Shown piece by piece: positions 1-5,040 of a stretch of 5,040 nt of DNA. Position 1 is the stretch's first letter; every line of letters starts with the position of its first letter. The translations under genes and the position numbers were made by a program. This DNA comes from Actinomycetota bacterium. Its GTDB lineage: Bacteria; Actinomycetota; Acidimicrobiia; Acidimicrobiales; CADCSY01. The stretch spans positions 1 to 5,040 of the forward strand of contig JACOTK010000307.1 in NCBI GenBank assembly GCA_016178435.1, in the 5' to 3' direction. Under the pieces are notes generated by a model that had not been told where the DNA came from, made no database searches, and saw nothing but the letters and a program-made list of their open reading frames with translations.

Positions 1-26
1 GAGCCCCACCTATCCGCTGGGGCTCC
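1..26. repeat. 26-bp direct repeat, copy 1
   Basis: Bases 1-26 match bases 115-140 with only three substitutions, all transitions. The copy contains its own 8-bp inverted arms, GAGCCCCA (1-8) and TGGGGCTC (18-25), around a 9-nt loop. It abuts the window edge, so its full extent is unknown. It could be the terminator stem of a convergent gene to the left, or one unit of a dispersed intergenic repeat. Confidence 0.7.
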
Positions 27-46
27 AAGAGGGTCAGCGGATAGGT
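8..46. repeat. 12-bp inverted repeat sharing the repeat core
   Basis: ACCTATCCGCTG (8-19) is the exact reverse complement of CAGCGGATAGGT (35-46), with a 15-nt spacer. The left arm is made of the loop and stem bases of the copy 1 hairpin, so the two structures exclude one another. The right arm could also pair with ACCTGTCCGCTG at 122-133 in copy 2. Confidence 0.65.
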
Positions 47-70
47 CACCCTGTGAGGACGACACGACTC

Positions 71-97
71 GTTTCACCAGTCTTCGCCTGGCGAAAC
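71..97 (-). terminator. Candidate transcription-end stem-loop after the exonuclease gene
   Basis: On the minus strand GTTTCGCCAG and CTGGTGAAAC form a 10-pair stem with one G-U wobble and a 7-nt loop, beginning about 42 nt after the exonuclease stop. In the plus direction the wobble becomes an A-C mismatch, which favours a role in the minus-strand transcript. No U-tract follows, so it is not a textbook intrinsic terminator. U-poor stem-loops of this kind have been proposed as terminators or 3'-end stabilisers in actinobacteria. An overlapping shorter palindrome, TTCGCC-T-GGCGAA (83-95 on the plus strand), is an alternative fold. Confidence 0.4.
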
Positions 98-114
98 ACC
101 GCCTGTATCCAATG

Positions 115-140
115 GAGTCCCACCTGTCCGCTGGGGCTCT
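115..140. repeat. 26-bp direct repeat, copy 2, overlapping the exonuclease stop
   Basis: This is the second copy, starting 114 nt after copy 1. It differs at 118 (T for C), 126 (G for A) and the last base. Its arms GAGTCCCA and TGGGGCTC still pair completely in a plus-strand RNA through one U-G wobble, while a minus-strand RNA would have one C-A mismatch. Its last two bases are part of the exonuclease TAG stop, so the repeat begins exactly where coding ends. Confidence 0.7.
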
Positions 141-1011
141 AGAAACGGCCGGCGGCCAGCCGAAGGGCCTTGCGGAGAAGGTCGGGGGCTTCCAGGCGTT
201 CGGCCATGGCCTCGCACCCGCTCGTGGGGCCGAGCCAGCGCCAGTCGTCGACCTCGCCCACCTCGCAGGTGAGTCGCAGCGTGGCCAGCTCCCGAAAGAG
301 CAGCGCACGGTCCATCTCCTCCACCAGCGTGGCCGCGAGGCGAGAAGCGTTGCGGACCGTGACCTCCCATTGACCGGGGGCAGGTGGAATCGCCTCGAGA
401 TGGACGTACCGGGTCAGGACCGCCGCTGCGGACTTTGCCCCCCAGCCGGCCAAGCCCGGAAACCCGTCGGCGCTGTCACCCACGAGGGCGAGGTAGTCGG
501 GAACCGACTCGGGCTCGACGCCGAGTCGCTCACGCACGCCGGCGGCATCGACAAGCAGGCGCTTGCGGCGATCGAACTGCACCACCTTGCCCCCCACGCA
601 CTGGCCGAGATCCTTGTCGGGGGTACAGATCAGGGCTTGGGTCACACGACCATCGGCCTGCGCGACCCGGGCAGCCGAACCCAGCGCGTCGTCCGCCTCC
701 TCGTCGAGCATCGCCCACACCGTGACGCCGAAGGAGCGAAGCGCATCCTCGAGGATCGGAAACTGTGCCCAGAGGGCAGGGTCGATCCCCTCGCCTGTCT
801 TGTACCCGGCCCAGAGATCGTTGCGAAACGACTCGATGACCTGATCGGTGGCGACACCCAGGTGTGTCGCGCCATCCTCCAACATGGCCAACATCGAGCC
901 CAACACGCCGCGCACGGCCGCGACCTCTTCGCCCTTCGCCGTCACATGCGACGGCACGCCGTAGAAATGGCGAAACAGCTCGTAGGTTCCGTCGACCAGA
1001 TGAACCTGCAC
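139..1011 (-). CDS. Stand-alone FEN-type 5'-3' exonuclease (PIN-like plus H3TH domains)
   Basis: The 290-residue protein resembles the 5'-nuclease domain of DNA polymerase I but has no polymerase attached. Candidate metal-binding acidic residues fall in family order: D7 (HLVDGTYELF), D56 (VATDQVIESFR), E105/D107/D108 (DEEADDALG), D132 and D134 (TPDKDL), and D179 and D182 (GDSADGFPG). The last begins the helix-3-turn-helix DNA-binding segment GDSADGFPGLAGWGAKSAAAVL (178-199). The arch region reads FRNDLWAGYKTGEGIDP (62-78), shorter and different from the YKANR-type arch of PolA. All catalytic positions are present, so activity on 5' flaps or RNA primers is likely. The exact substrate is inference. 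The start is GTG at 1011-1009, with AAGGGGGA nine nt upstream overlapping the end of lysS. The gene is last in the operon, and its TAG stop sits inside the edge of a 26-bp repeat. I give no symbol because names such as xni or exo9 imply an orthology I cannot show. Confidence 0.9.
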   Translation of the reverse strand: MQVHLVDGTYELFRHFYGVPSHVTAKGEEVAAVRGVLGSMLAMLEDGATHLGVATDQVIESFRNDLWAGYKTGEGIDPALWAQFPILEDALRSFGVTVWAMLDEEADDALGSAARVAQADGRVTQALICTPDKDLGQCVGGKVVQFDRRKRLLVDAAGVRERLGVEPESVPDYLALVGDSADGFPGLAGWGAKSAAAVLTRYVHLEAIPPAPGQWEVTVRNASRLAATLVEEMDRALLFRELATLRLTCEVGEVDDWRWLGPTSGCEAMAERLEAPDLLRKALRLAAGRF

Positions 1012-1020
1012 GGTCGGTTG

Positions 1021-1028
1021 TCCCCCTT
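1021..1028 (-). promoter_or_regulatory. Ribosome-binding site of the exonuclease gene
   Basis: AAGGGGGA on the minus strand sits nine nt before the GTG at 1011, in the 22-nt gap after lysS. The purine run is the only Shine-Dalgarno-like sequence nearby, and it supports the GTG as start. Confidence 0.65.
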
Positions 1029-1033
1029 GCCGC

Positions 1034-2458
1034 TCAGCCGTCGTTCGGCTCGGGGCGAAGGGTGGGAAACAGGATGACGTCGCGGATGGCGGTTGCGCCC
1101 GTCAACAGCATCACCAGACGGTCGACGCCGATGCCCAGGCCACCGGTGGGCGGCAGGCCGAAGTCAAGCGCTCGCAGATAGTCGGCGTCGACCACCATCG
1201 CCTCGTCGTCGCCGGCGTCCCGGTGCGAGACCTGTTCCTCGAAGCGAGCCCGTTGCTCGTCGGGGTCGACCAACTCGCTGAACGCGTTGCACAGCTCCCG
1301 ACCGGCCACGATGCCCTCGAAGCGCTCTGCCATGCCGGGCTCCGAGCGGTGGGACCGGGCCAACGGCGACACCTCCTTGGGGTAGTCGCACACGAAGATC
1401 GGACCCCACAACGCATGTTCGGTCGTCTTCTCGTACAGCTCCAACAACAGCTTGCCGGGCCCCCAGCTCTCGTCCACCTTGACCCCGTGATCGGCACAGA
1501 CCCGACGCAACGCATCAATCGGCGTGTCGAGGTCGACTCGCACGCCGGCATGTTCCTCGACCAACTCGACCAGGGTCGCACGGCGCCAGGGAGGGCTGAG
1601 ATCGAGCTCACGCCCGACGCCGTCGCGATCGGGATAGGTGAGCACGGTCGTGCCGTGCAGCTCCCGGGCCAGGTGTGCCACGAGCTCCTCGACGAGCACC
1701 ATCATGTCGCCGTAGTCGGCATACGCCTGGTAGAGCTCGATCATGGTGAACTCGGGATTGTGCCGAGGCGAAAGCCCCTCGTTCCTGAAGACCCGGGCGA
1801 TCTCGTACACCCGCTCGAAGCCTCCAACCACGAGGCGCTTGAGATAGAGCTCGGGAGCGATGCGCAGGAACAGGTCGAGGTCGAGCGCGTTGTGATGGGT
1901 GGTGAACGGCTTCGCCAGCGCGCCACCGGGGATGGGATGGAACACCGGGGTCTCGACCTCGACGAAGGCGCGATCATCGAGCCAACGACGCATCGACGAC
2001 ACGACGGTGCTGCGTGCCCGGAGGATCGCACGCTCGTCGTCGCTGACCCACAGGTCGACATAGCGCTGACGAAATCGGGTGTCGGGGTCGCTGATGCCGT
2101 GCCACTTGTCGGGAAACGGGCGGCGGGCCTCTGCCAACAGCACCCAGTCGTCGACCCGGACGCTCAACTCGCCGCGCCTGGTCGTCATCACCTCACCCGT
2201 CACACCCAACCAGTCGCCGAGCGAGCGATCACACAGCGCATCGAAGCGCGGCGTCGTCGCGCTCGGCGCAAAGAGCTGCACCCGCCCGCTGCCGTCCTGC
2301 AGGGTCGCGAAGGCGAGCTTGCCCTGGACGCGGCGCAACATCATCCGTCCCGCGATCGTGACAACCACGCCGGTCTCACTGGCGGGATCGAGGGCGCCGA
2401 ACTCCTCCTGGAGCGATGCGGCGCTGCGATCGGGCTCGAATCGATAGGGAGGGATCAC
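1034..2458 (-). CDS. lysS: Lysine--tRNA ligase, class II
   Basis: LysS activates lysine with ATP and attaches it to tRNA-Lys. The 474-residue product has an N-terminal OB-fold anticodon-binding domain (about 30-107, including AGRMMLRRVQGKLAFATLQD) followed by the class II catalytic core. Motif 1 is around 147-173 (RARSTVVSSMRRWL, then EVETPVF). IAPELYLKRLVVGGFERVYEI (200-220) leads into motif 2, RVFRNEG plus RHNPEFTMIELYQAYADY (222-249). Near the C-terminus are GRELCNAFSEL (386-396) and motif 3, GLPPTGGLGIGVDRLVMLLT (434-453), followed by IRDVILFP. The length is a little short of the usual 490-510 residues because the N-terminal extension is minimal. The start is GTG at 2458, in a GTGA overlap with the coaX stop. 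GAGG only four nt upstream makes a poor Shine-Dalgarno, so translation is probably coupled to coaX termination. The alternative, class I LysRS, is excluded by these class II motifs. The TGA stop is 22 nt from the next gene. Confidence 0.97.
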   Translation of the reverse strand: MIPPYRFEPDRSAASLQEEFGALDPASETGVVVTIAGRMMLRRVQGKLAFATLQDGSGRVQLFAPSATTPRFDALCDRSLGDWLGVTGEVMTTRRGELSVRVDDWVLLAEARRPFPDKWHGISDPDTRFRQRYVDLWVSDDERAILRARSTVVSSMRRWLDDRAFVEVETPVFHPIPGGALAKPFTTHHNALDLDLFLRIAPELYLKRLVVGGFERVYEIARVFRNEGLSPRHNPEFTMIELYQAYADYGDMMVLVEELVAHLARELHGTTVLTYPDRDGVGRELDLSPPWRRATLVELVEEHAGVRVDLDTPIDALRRVCADHGVKVDESWGPGKLLLELYEKTTEHALWGPIFVCDYPKEVSPLARSHRSEPGMAERFEGIVAGRELCNAFSELVDPDEQRARFEEQVSHRDAGDDEAMVVDADYLRALDFGLPPTGGLGIGVDRLVMLLTGATAIRDVILFPTLRPEPNDG

Positions 2459-3243
2459 GTGACCTCGGGAGTGTTCTTGCGGTGGATGAGACGCAGCCCA
2501 TGGAGCATGAGCCAGGGCTCATGATGCTGGATCGTCGAGGACAAGGGTGCGATGAGGCTGCCGAGGCCCCCCGTGGAGATGACCGTGCAGGGTCCGAGCT
2601 CGTCCTGGACGCGCAGGCAGAGGCCATCGACCATGGCGACAGCGCCGTAGACGGCCCCGGCCTGAATCGACTCGGTGGTGTTGCGTCCGATCGCGCTGGC
2701 GGGAGGTTCGGCCAGCTCGACCCGTCGCAAGCCGGCCGCCCGGCTGTAGAGCGCATCGAGGCTGATCTCGATGCCGGGCGCAATGGCGCCCCCGAGGTAT
2801 TCCCCGGCGGCGGAGATGACCTCGACCGTGGTGGCGGTGCCGAAGTCCACGACGATGGTCGGACCCCCGTAGAGGTCGTAGGCCGCGACGGCATCGGCGA
2901 TACGGTCGGCGCCGACCTCCTTGGGGTTCTCATACAGGATGGGCATGCCGGTCCTCACCCCGGGCCCCACCACGACGGGGTCGAAGCCAAGGTATCTCGC
3001 CGACATTCGCCGCAGCGTTGCCGTGAGCCGAGGGACCACCGAGGCAACGGCAAGTCCGGTGACGGCATCCTCGAGCACGAGGTCACGCTGGGCAAGAAAC
3101 TGCTCGAACATCAGCCCGTACTCGTCGGCGGTTCGCTCGGCGCTCGTGGCGATGCGCCAATGATCGATCAACTCAGGTGAGTCGTCCGACTCGTAGAGCC
3201 CGATGACCGTCTGGGTGTTTCCCACGTCGACAACCAACAACAC
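2455..3243 (-). CDS. coaX: Type III pantothenate kinase
   Basis: CoaX phosphorylates pantothenate with ATP, the first and committed step of coenzyme A synthesis. It is an ASKHA-fold, usually dimeric cytoplasmic enzyme that uses a monovalent cation. From the chosen start the protein has 262 residues. It shows the phosphate loop DVGNTQTVIG (6-15), the catalytic-Asp segment EVGADRIADA (109-118), the second phosphate motif DFGTATTV (133-140), GGAIAPGI (151-158), NTTESIQAGAVYG (188-200), STGGLG (223-228) and a typical C-terminus, LMLHGLRLIHRKN (245-257). All core motifs are intact. Two GTG starts compete. The one at 3252 overlaps nadC by 4 nt but has no spacing to a Shine-Dalgarno. The one at 3243 has AGGTGA five nt upstream and yields the family-like beginning MLLVVDVGNT, so I prefer it. 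The 3' end overlaps lysS by 4 nt. Adjacency to lysS is also known in mycobacteria (established knowledge, not tested here). Confidence 0.95.
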   Translation of the reverse strand: MLLVVDVGNTQTVIGLYESDDSPELIDHWRIATSAERTADEYGLMFEQFLAQRDLVLEDAVTGLAVASVVPRLTATLRRMSARYLGFDPVVVGPGVRTGMPILYENPKEVGADRIADAVAAYDLYGGPTIVVDFGTATTVEVISAAGEYLGGAIAPGIEISLDALYSRAAGLRRVELAEPPASAIGRNTTESIQAGAVYGAVAMVDGLCLRVQDELGPCTVISTGGLGSLIAPLSSTIQHHEPWLMLHGLRLIHRKNTPEVT

Positions 3244-3248
3244 CGGCT

Positions 3249-3254
3249 TCACCT
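3249..3254 (-). promoter_or_regulatory. Ribosome-binding site of coaX containing the nadC stop
   Basis: AGGTGA on the minus strand matches the 16S anti-Shine-Dalgarno sequence and is five nt before the GTG at 3243. The nadC TGA stop forms its last three bases. The GTG embedded in this same hexamer (3252-3250) is the competing start, but it would have the Shine-Dalgarno directly on top of it, so I read this hexamer as the binding site rather than the start. Confidence 0.65.
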
Positions 3255-4154
3255 CTCTGGAACGTAGGGATGAGTTTGTCCGACATCGCCCTCGACATCG
3301 ATGTCGAGGGCGATGTCGAGCACGGGAGCCGAATGCGTGAGCGCACCGATCGAGATCAGATCGACTCCCGTGGAGGCATAGTCGAGCACGGTGTCGAGGC
3401 TCACCCCGCCGGAGACCTCCAGGAGCGGGCGGGTCGCCTCGCCGCGTTCGGCCACGCAGCGCCGAACCTCATCGGGGGTCATGTTGTCGAGCAGAACAAG
3501 GTCGGCCCCTGCGGCAATCGCCTCCTGCAGTTGGCCGAAGTGGTCGGCCTCCACCTGGACGGTGCGACCCGGCCACATGGCCCGAGCCCGACCGACCGCC
3601 TCGGTGATGCCGAGCATGGCGAGATGATTGTCCTTCAGCAGCACCCACTCGCTCAGGTTCCCCCGATGGTTGACCCCACCACCGGCGCGAACCGCCGCCT
3701 TTTCGAGCGCACGCAGACCCGGCGTGGTCTTGCGGGTGTCCCAGATCTGCACGCTCCCGGCAACGGCATCGACATACCGGGCGGTGAGCGTGGCGACACC
3801 CGAGAGGTGACCGAGCAGGTTGAGCGCGGTCCGTTCGGCGGTCAGGAGCGAGGCCAGTGATCCTGACAGCGTGGCGAGTCGTTGGCCGGCAACGATTCGA
3901 TCGCCGTCGTCTGCTGCCCAGGCCACCTCGATGGAGGCGTCGACCTGTCGCAGAACCTCCTCGGCGCAGAGTCGGCCGGCGAGCACGCCCTCACGACGAG
4001 CAACGAGGAAGGCGGTCGCCTGGGCGTCGGGTGCCAACAGGGCAGCGGTCACATCACCAAGAGGCTCCATGTCCTCGGCAAGCGCGCGGGCAACCACCTC
4101 GCGCACGGCGGTCACAGGAGGCGGGGATGGACGCGAGCTACGGGGTTCGACCAC
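3249..4154 (-). CDS. nadC: Nicotinate-nucleotide pyrophosphorylase (quinolinate phosphoribosyltransferase)
   Basis: The enzyme condenses quinolinate with phosphoribosyl pyrophosphate, releasing CO2 and pyrophosphate, to give nicotinate mononucleotide in NAD synthesis. The open frame extends upstream into nadB, but I choose the GTG at 4154-4152. It has AAGGA seven nt upstream overlapping the nadB stop, and gives a 301-residue protein of normal family size. Motifs in order: EDMEPLGDVT (27-36), RTALNLLGHLSGVAT (108-122), DTRKTTPGLR (139-148), GGVNHRGNL (159-167), LLKDNH (172-177), VEAD (201-204), LLDN (221-224), LEVSGGV (245-251) and SIGALTHSAP (268-277). The phosphate- and quinolinate-binding Arg, His and Lys residues of the family are present. 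Family members as I know them usually end soon after HSAP..DI.LD. Here about 16 more residues follow, and residues 280-291 are encoded by a perfect palindrome. A second GTG at 4115 is possible but lacks a Shine-Dalgarno. The stop TGA lies inside the coaX ribosome-binding site. Confidence 0.96.
   Translation of the reverse strand: MVEPRSSRPSPPPVTAVREVVARALAEDMEPLGDVTAALLAPDAQATAFLVARREGVLAGRLCAEEVLRQVDASIEVAWAADDGDRIVAGQRLATLSGSLASLLTAERTALNLLGHLSGVATLTARYVDAVAGSVQIWDTRKTTPGLRALEKAAVRAGGGVNHRGNLSEWVLLKDNHLAMLGITEAVGRARAMWPGRTVQVEADHFGQLQEAIAAGADLVLLDNMTPDEVRRCVAERGEATRPLLEVSGGVSLDTVLDYASTGVDLISIGALTHSAPVLDIALDIDVEGDVGQTHPYVPER
3281..3318. repeat. Perfect 38-bp palindrome in the 3' end of nadC
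   Basis: The two 19-base arms are exact reverse complements with no spacer. The centre is between 3299 and 3300, and the left arm begins CGACATCGCCCTCG. Flanking bases do not extend it (C3280 faces A3319). The inner 36 bp lie in codon phase with nadC residues 280-291 (DIALDIDVEGDV), and the plus strand in the matching phase encodes the same 12 residues. An RNA copy could fold into about 17 pairs closed by a 4-nt loop, starting 29 nt before the nadC stop codon in the transcript. No T-run follows, so it is not a classical intrinsic terminator. It could instead be a processing, stability or attenuation element, a DNA cruciform, or an artefact of foldback reads. Confidence 0.9.
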
Positions 4155-4161
4155 GCCACGA

Positions 4162-4166
4162 TCCTT
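4162..4166 (-). promoter_or_regulatory. Ribosome-binding site of nadC
   Basis: On the minus strand AAGGA lies seven nt before the GTG at 4154 and shares two A residues with the nadB TAA stop (TAAGGA). It decides the nadC start in favour of 4154 over the unsupported upstream frame and over the GTG at 4115, whose upstream sequence is C-rich. The overlap suggests that ribosomes finishing nadB help initiation at nadC. Confidence 0.75.
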
Positions 4167-5040
4167 ATCGGTGCGCGTTGGCCGAGGCGAACCGGCCCAG
4201 GTGCACCAGGCGGCGCGCCTGGTCGGGGTCGGGGTCCGGATGATCGCTGCGCCAGTGGTTGCCACGGCTCTCGGCGCGCAACAATGCAGAGGCAACAAGG
4301 GCTGCCGCAACGGTGGCCAGGTTGGCAGCCTCGCAATCCTGCGGCGTGTCGACCACCCTGGGAGACAGGAGCGCTGCGGCCGTCTCGTTGAGCGATTGCT
4401 CGCTTCGGACCACACCGGCGCCCCTGGTCATCGCCTGCTGCAGCTGGGCCCTCACCTTGCCGGCATCGATGCCGTCATCGGCACGCCGGAGCGGGAGTGC
4501 CTCCAGCACCACCGCGTCGGCATCCAGGTCGGCCATCGCTCCCGTCGACTCGGGACCGTCCTTACCCCGGTCGATGGCTTCGATTACCCGAGGGCCGAAC
4601 ACCATGCCTTCGAGCAACGAGTTCGAGGCCAATCGATTGGCCCCGTGGACGCCGGTGCACGCCACCTCTCCGCACGCCCACAGGCCCGGCATGCTCGAAG
4701 CCCCGTCCAGATCGGTGAGAACCCCCCCGGAGAGGTAGTGGGCTGCCGGGGCGATCGGCAACCAATCGAGTGCCGGGTCCAGCCCGACCGCACGAAGTGA
4801 CGACGCCAATGTCGGGAATCGCTCGTCGAATCGGTCGAGGCTCGTGGCGTCGAGCCAAAGATGCTCGACGTGCTGTTCGGCCATCCGCACGGTCATGGCG
4901 CGGCTCACCTGGTCTCGGGTCGCCAGCTCGTCGATGAAACGCTCCCCGCCGGCGTCACGCAGCACGGCGCCATGCCCTCGCAGTGCCTCGGAGAGCAGTG
5001 GACGCGGCATCGCCGGGTGATGCAGGGCCGTCGGGTGAAA
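4165..5040 (-). CDS. nadB: L-aspartate oxidase NadB, C-terminal part (5' end beyond window)
   Basis: This is a flavoprotein that oxidises L-aspartate to iminoaspartate, the first step of de novo NAD synthesis, in the cytoplasm. The 291 visible residues begin at the family motif FHPTAL (visible residues 1-6) and continue open to the window edge, so the N-terminal FAD-binding part is missing only because the window ends. Seen here are LLSEALRGHG (15-24), LATRD (39-43, the conserved Arg), AAHYLSGGV (99-107, active-site His), GEVACTGVHGANRLASNSLLEG (124-145, substrate Arg and FAD contacts) and the C-terminal helical domain with ESRGNHWRSDHP (257-268). These match the succinate dehydrogenase/fumarate reductase flavoprotein family and specifically NadB, which ends with this kind of ESRG.H..SD motif. 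One oddity is GHG where many homologues have GEG. The stop is TAA, and nadC follows after 10 nt, so the two are very probably cotranscribed. A ring of Asp-Pro codons near the end gives a short GC-rich tandem pattern. Confidence 0.96.
   Translation of the reverse strand, partial: FHPTALHHPAMPRPLLSEALRGHGAVLRDAGGERFIDELATRDQVSRAMTVRMAEQHVEHLWLDATSLDRFDERFPTLASSLRAVGLDPALDWLPIAPAAHYLSGGVLTDLDGASSMPGLWACGEVACTGVHGANRLASNSLLEGMVFGPRVIEAIDRGKDGPESTGAMADLDADAVVLEALPLRRADDGIDAGKVRAQLQQAMTRGAGVVRSEQSLNETAAALLSPRVVDTPQDCEAANLATVAAALVASALLRAESRGNHWRSDHPDPDPDQARRLVHLGRFASANAHR

Larger units (their letters stand above)
1..138. other. Structured intergenic region downstream of the operon
   Basis: No convincing coding frame is seen in these bases. 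They hold the two 26-bp repeats at either end, the inverted core copy at 35-46 and the stem-loop at 71-97. The next gene to the left is outside the window. If that gene is on the plus strand, this is a convergent intergenic region carrying end-of-transcript structures for both sides, which would fit the strand preferences of the hairpins. Confidence 0.55.

Noticed and set aside
2506..2523. Inverted repeat CATGAGCC-AG-GGCTCATG near the 3' end of coaX
   Set aside because: Eight-base arms with a tiny loop are expected about once by chance in a window of this size, and the bases encode conserved CoaX C-terminal residues.
1223..2524. Long plus-strand open frame of 433 codons opposite lysS, and a similar 321-codon frame at 112-1077 opposite the exonuclease
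   Set aside because: Both are antisense to clearly recognisable conserved genes. Their translations show no family motif, and long open antisense frames are expected in GC-rich codon usage.
3281..3318. Reading the palindrome as an intrinsic terminator between nadC and coaX
   Set aside because: No T-run follows in the minus-strand direction. It lies within translated codons, and coaX starts only about 38 nt later with a proper ribosome-binding site.
3315..3392. Repeated GTCGAGCACGG at about 3315 and 3382
   Set aside because: Both encode Val-Leu-Asp with the same preferred codons (CCGTGCTCGAC on the minus strand) in conserved NadC positions, so codon bias explains them.
4221..4237. Short GGTCGG-type tandem pattern near the nadB end
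   Set aside because: It is explained by the Asp-Pro-Asp-Pro codons after the conserved SDHP motif and is too short to call a repeat element.
4155..4415. Upstream extension of nadC to a 388-codon frame
   Set aside because: It lies inside the nadB coding region in another frame, has no conserved NadC residues, and the GTG at 4154 has a good ribosome-binding site and gives normal length.
3270..4800. Plus-strand frames opposite nadC and nadB, one beginning with a peptide identical to the NadC tail
   Set aside because: The identical peptide follows automatically from the codon-phased palindrome. The remainder is low-complexity antisense sequence with no recognisable domain.

Overview
The window is a GC-rich stretch, almost entirely coding, in which every gene lies on the minus strand. 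Read 5'->3' on that strand it contains the end of nadB (L-aspartate oxidase, running off the right edge), nadC (quinolinate phosphoribosyltransferase), coaX (type III pantothenate kinase), lysS (class II lysyl-tRNA synthetase) and a stand-alone FEN/PIN-type 5'-3' exonuclease. It ends in a structured non-coding stretch of about 138 nt at the left edge. High GC, four consecutive GTG starts and the coaX-lysS adjacency (also known in mycobacteria) suggest an actinobacterium. An acidimicrobial-type lineage is my best guess from the protein wording, but it is not proven here.

The five genes look like one operon. nadB and nadC are 10 nt apart, with a TAAGGA stop/Shine-Dalgarno overlap. nadC and coaX touch: coaX either overlaps by 4 nt or starts 5 nt after the nadC stop. 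coaX and lysS overlap by 4 nt (GTGA). lysS and the exonuclease are 22 nt apart. No promoter is visible, so transcription probably starts upstream of nadB beyond the right edge, where nadA might lie.

NadB makes iminoaspartate, from which NadA and then NadC build nicotinate mononucleotide for NAD. CoaX commits pantothenate to coenzyme A. LysS charges tRNA-Lys. The exonuclease probably acts in primer or flap removal, or in repair. It is a housekeeping cofactor/translation/replication cluster rather than an accessory or defence island.

Two structural features stand out. First, a perfect 38-bp palindrome with no spacer lies inside the 3' end of nadC. It coincides with an apparent C-terminal tail and is in codon phase, so both strands encode the same 12 residues. 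Second, the left-edge intergenic stretch carries two near-identical 26-bp repeats bracketing the region, a 12-bp inverted copy of the repeat core, and a separate 10-bp stem-loop. I see no mobile element, CRISPR array, tRNA or rRNA, and no strong evidence for a new biological system.
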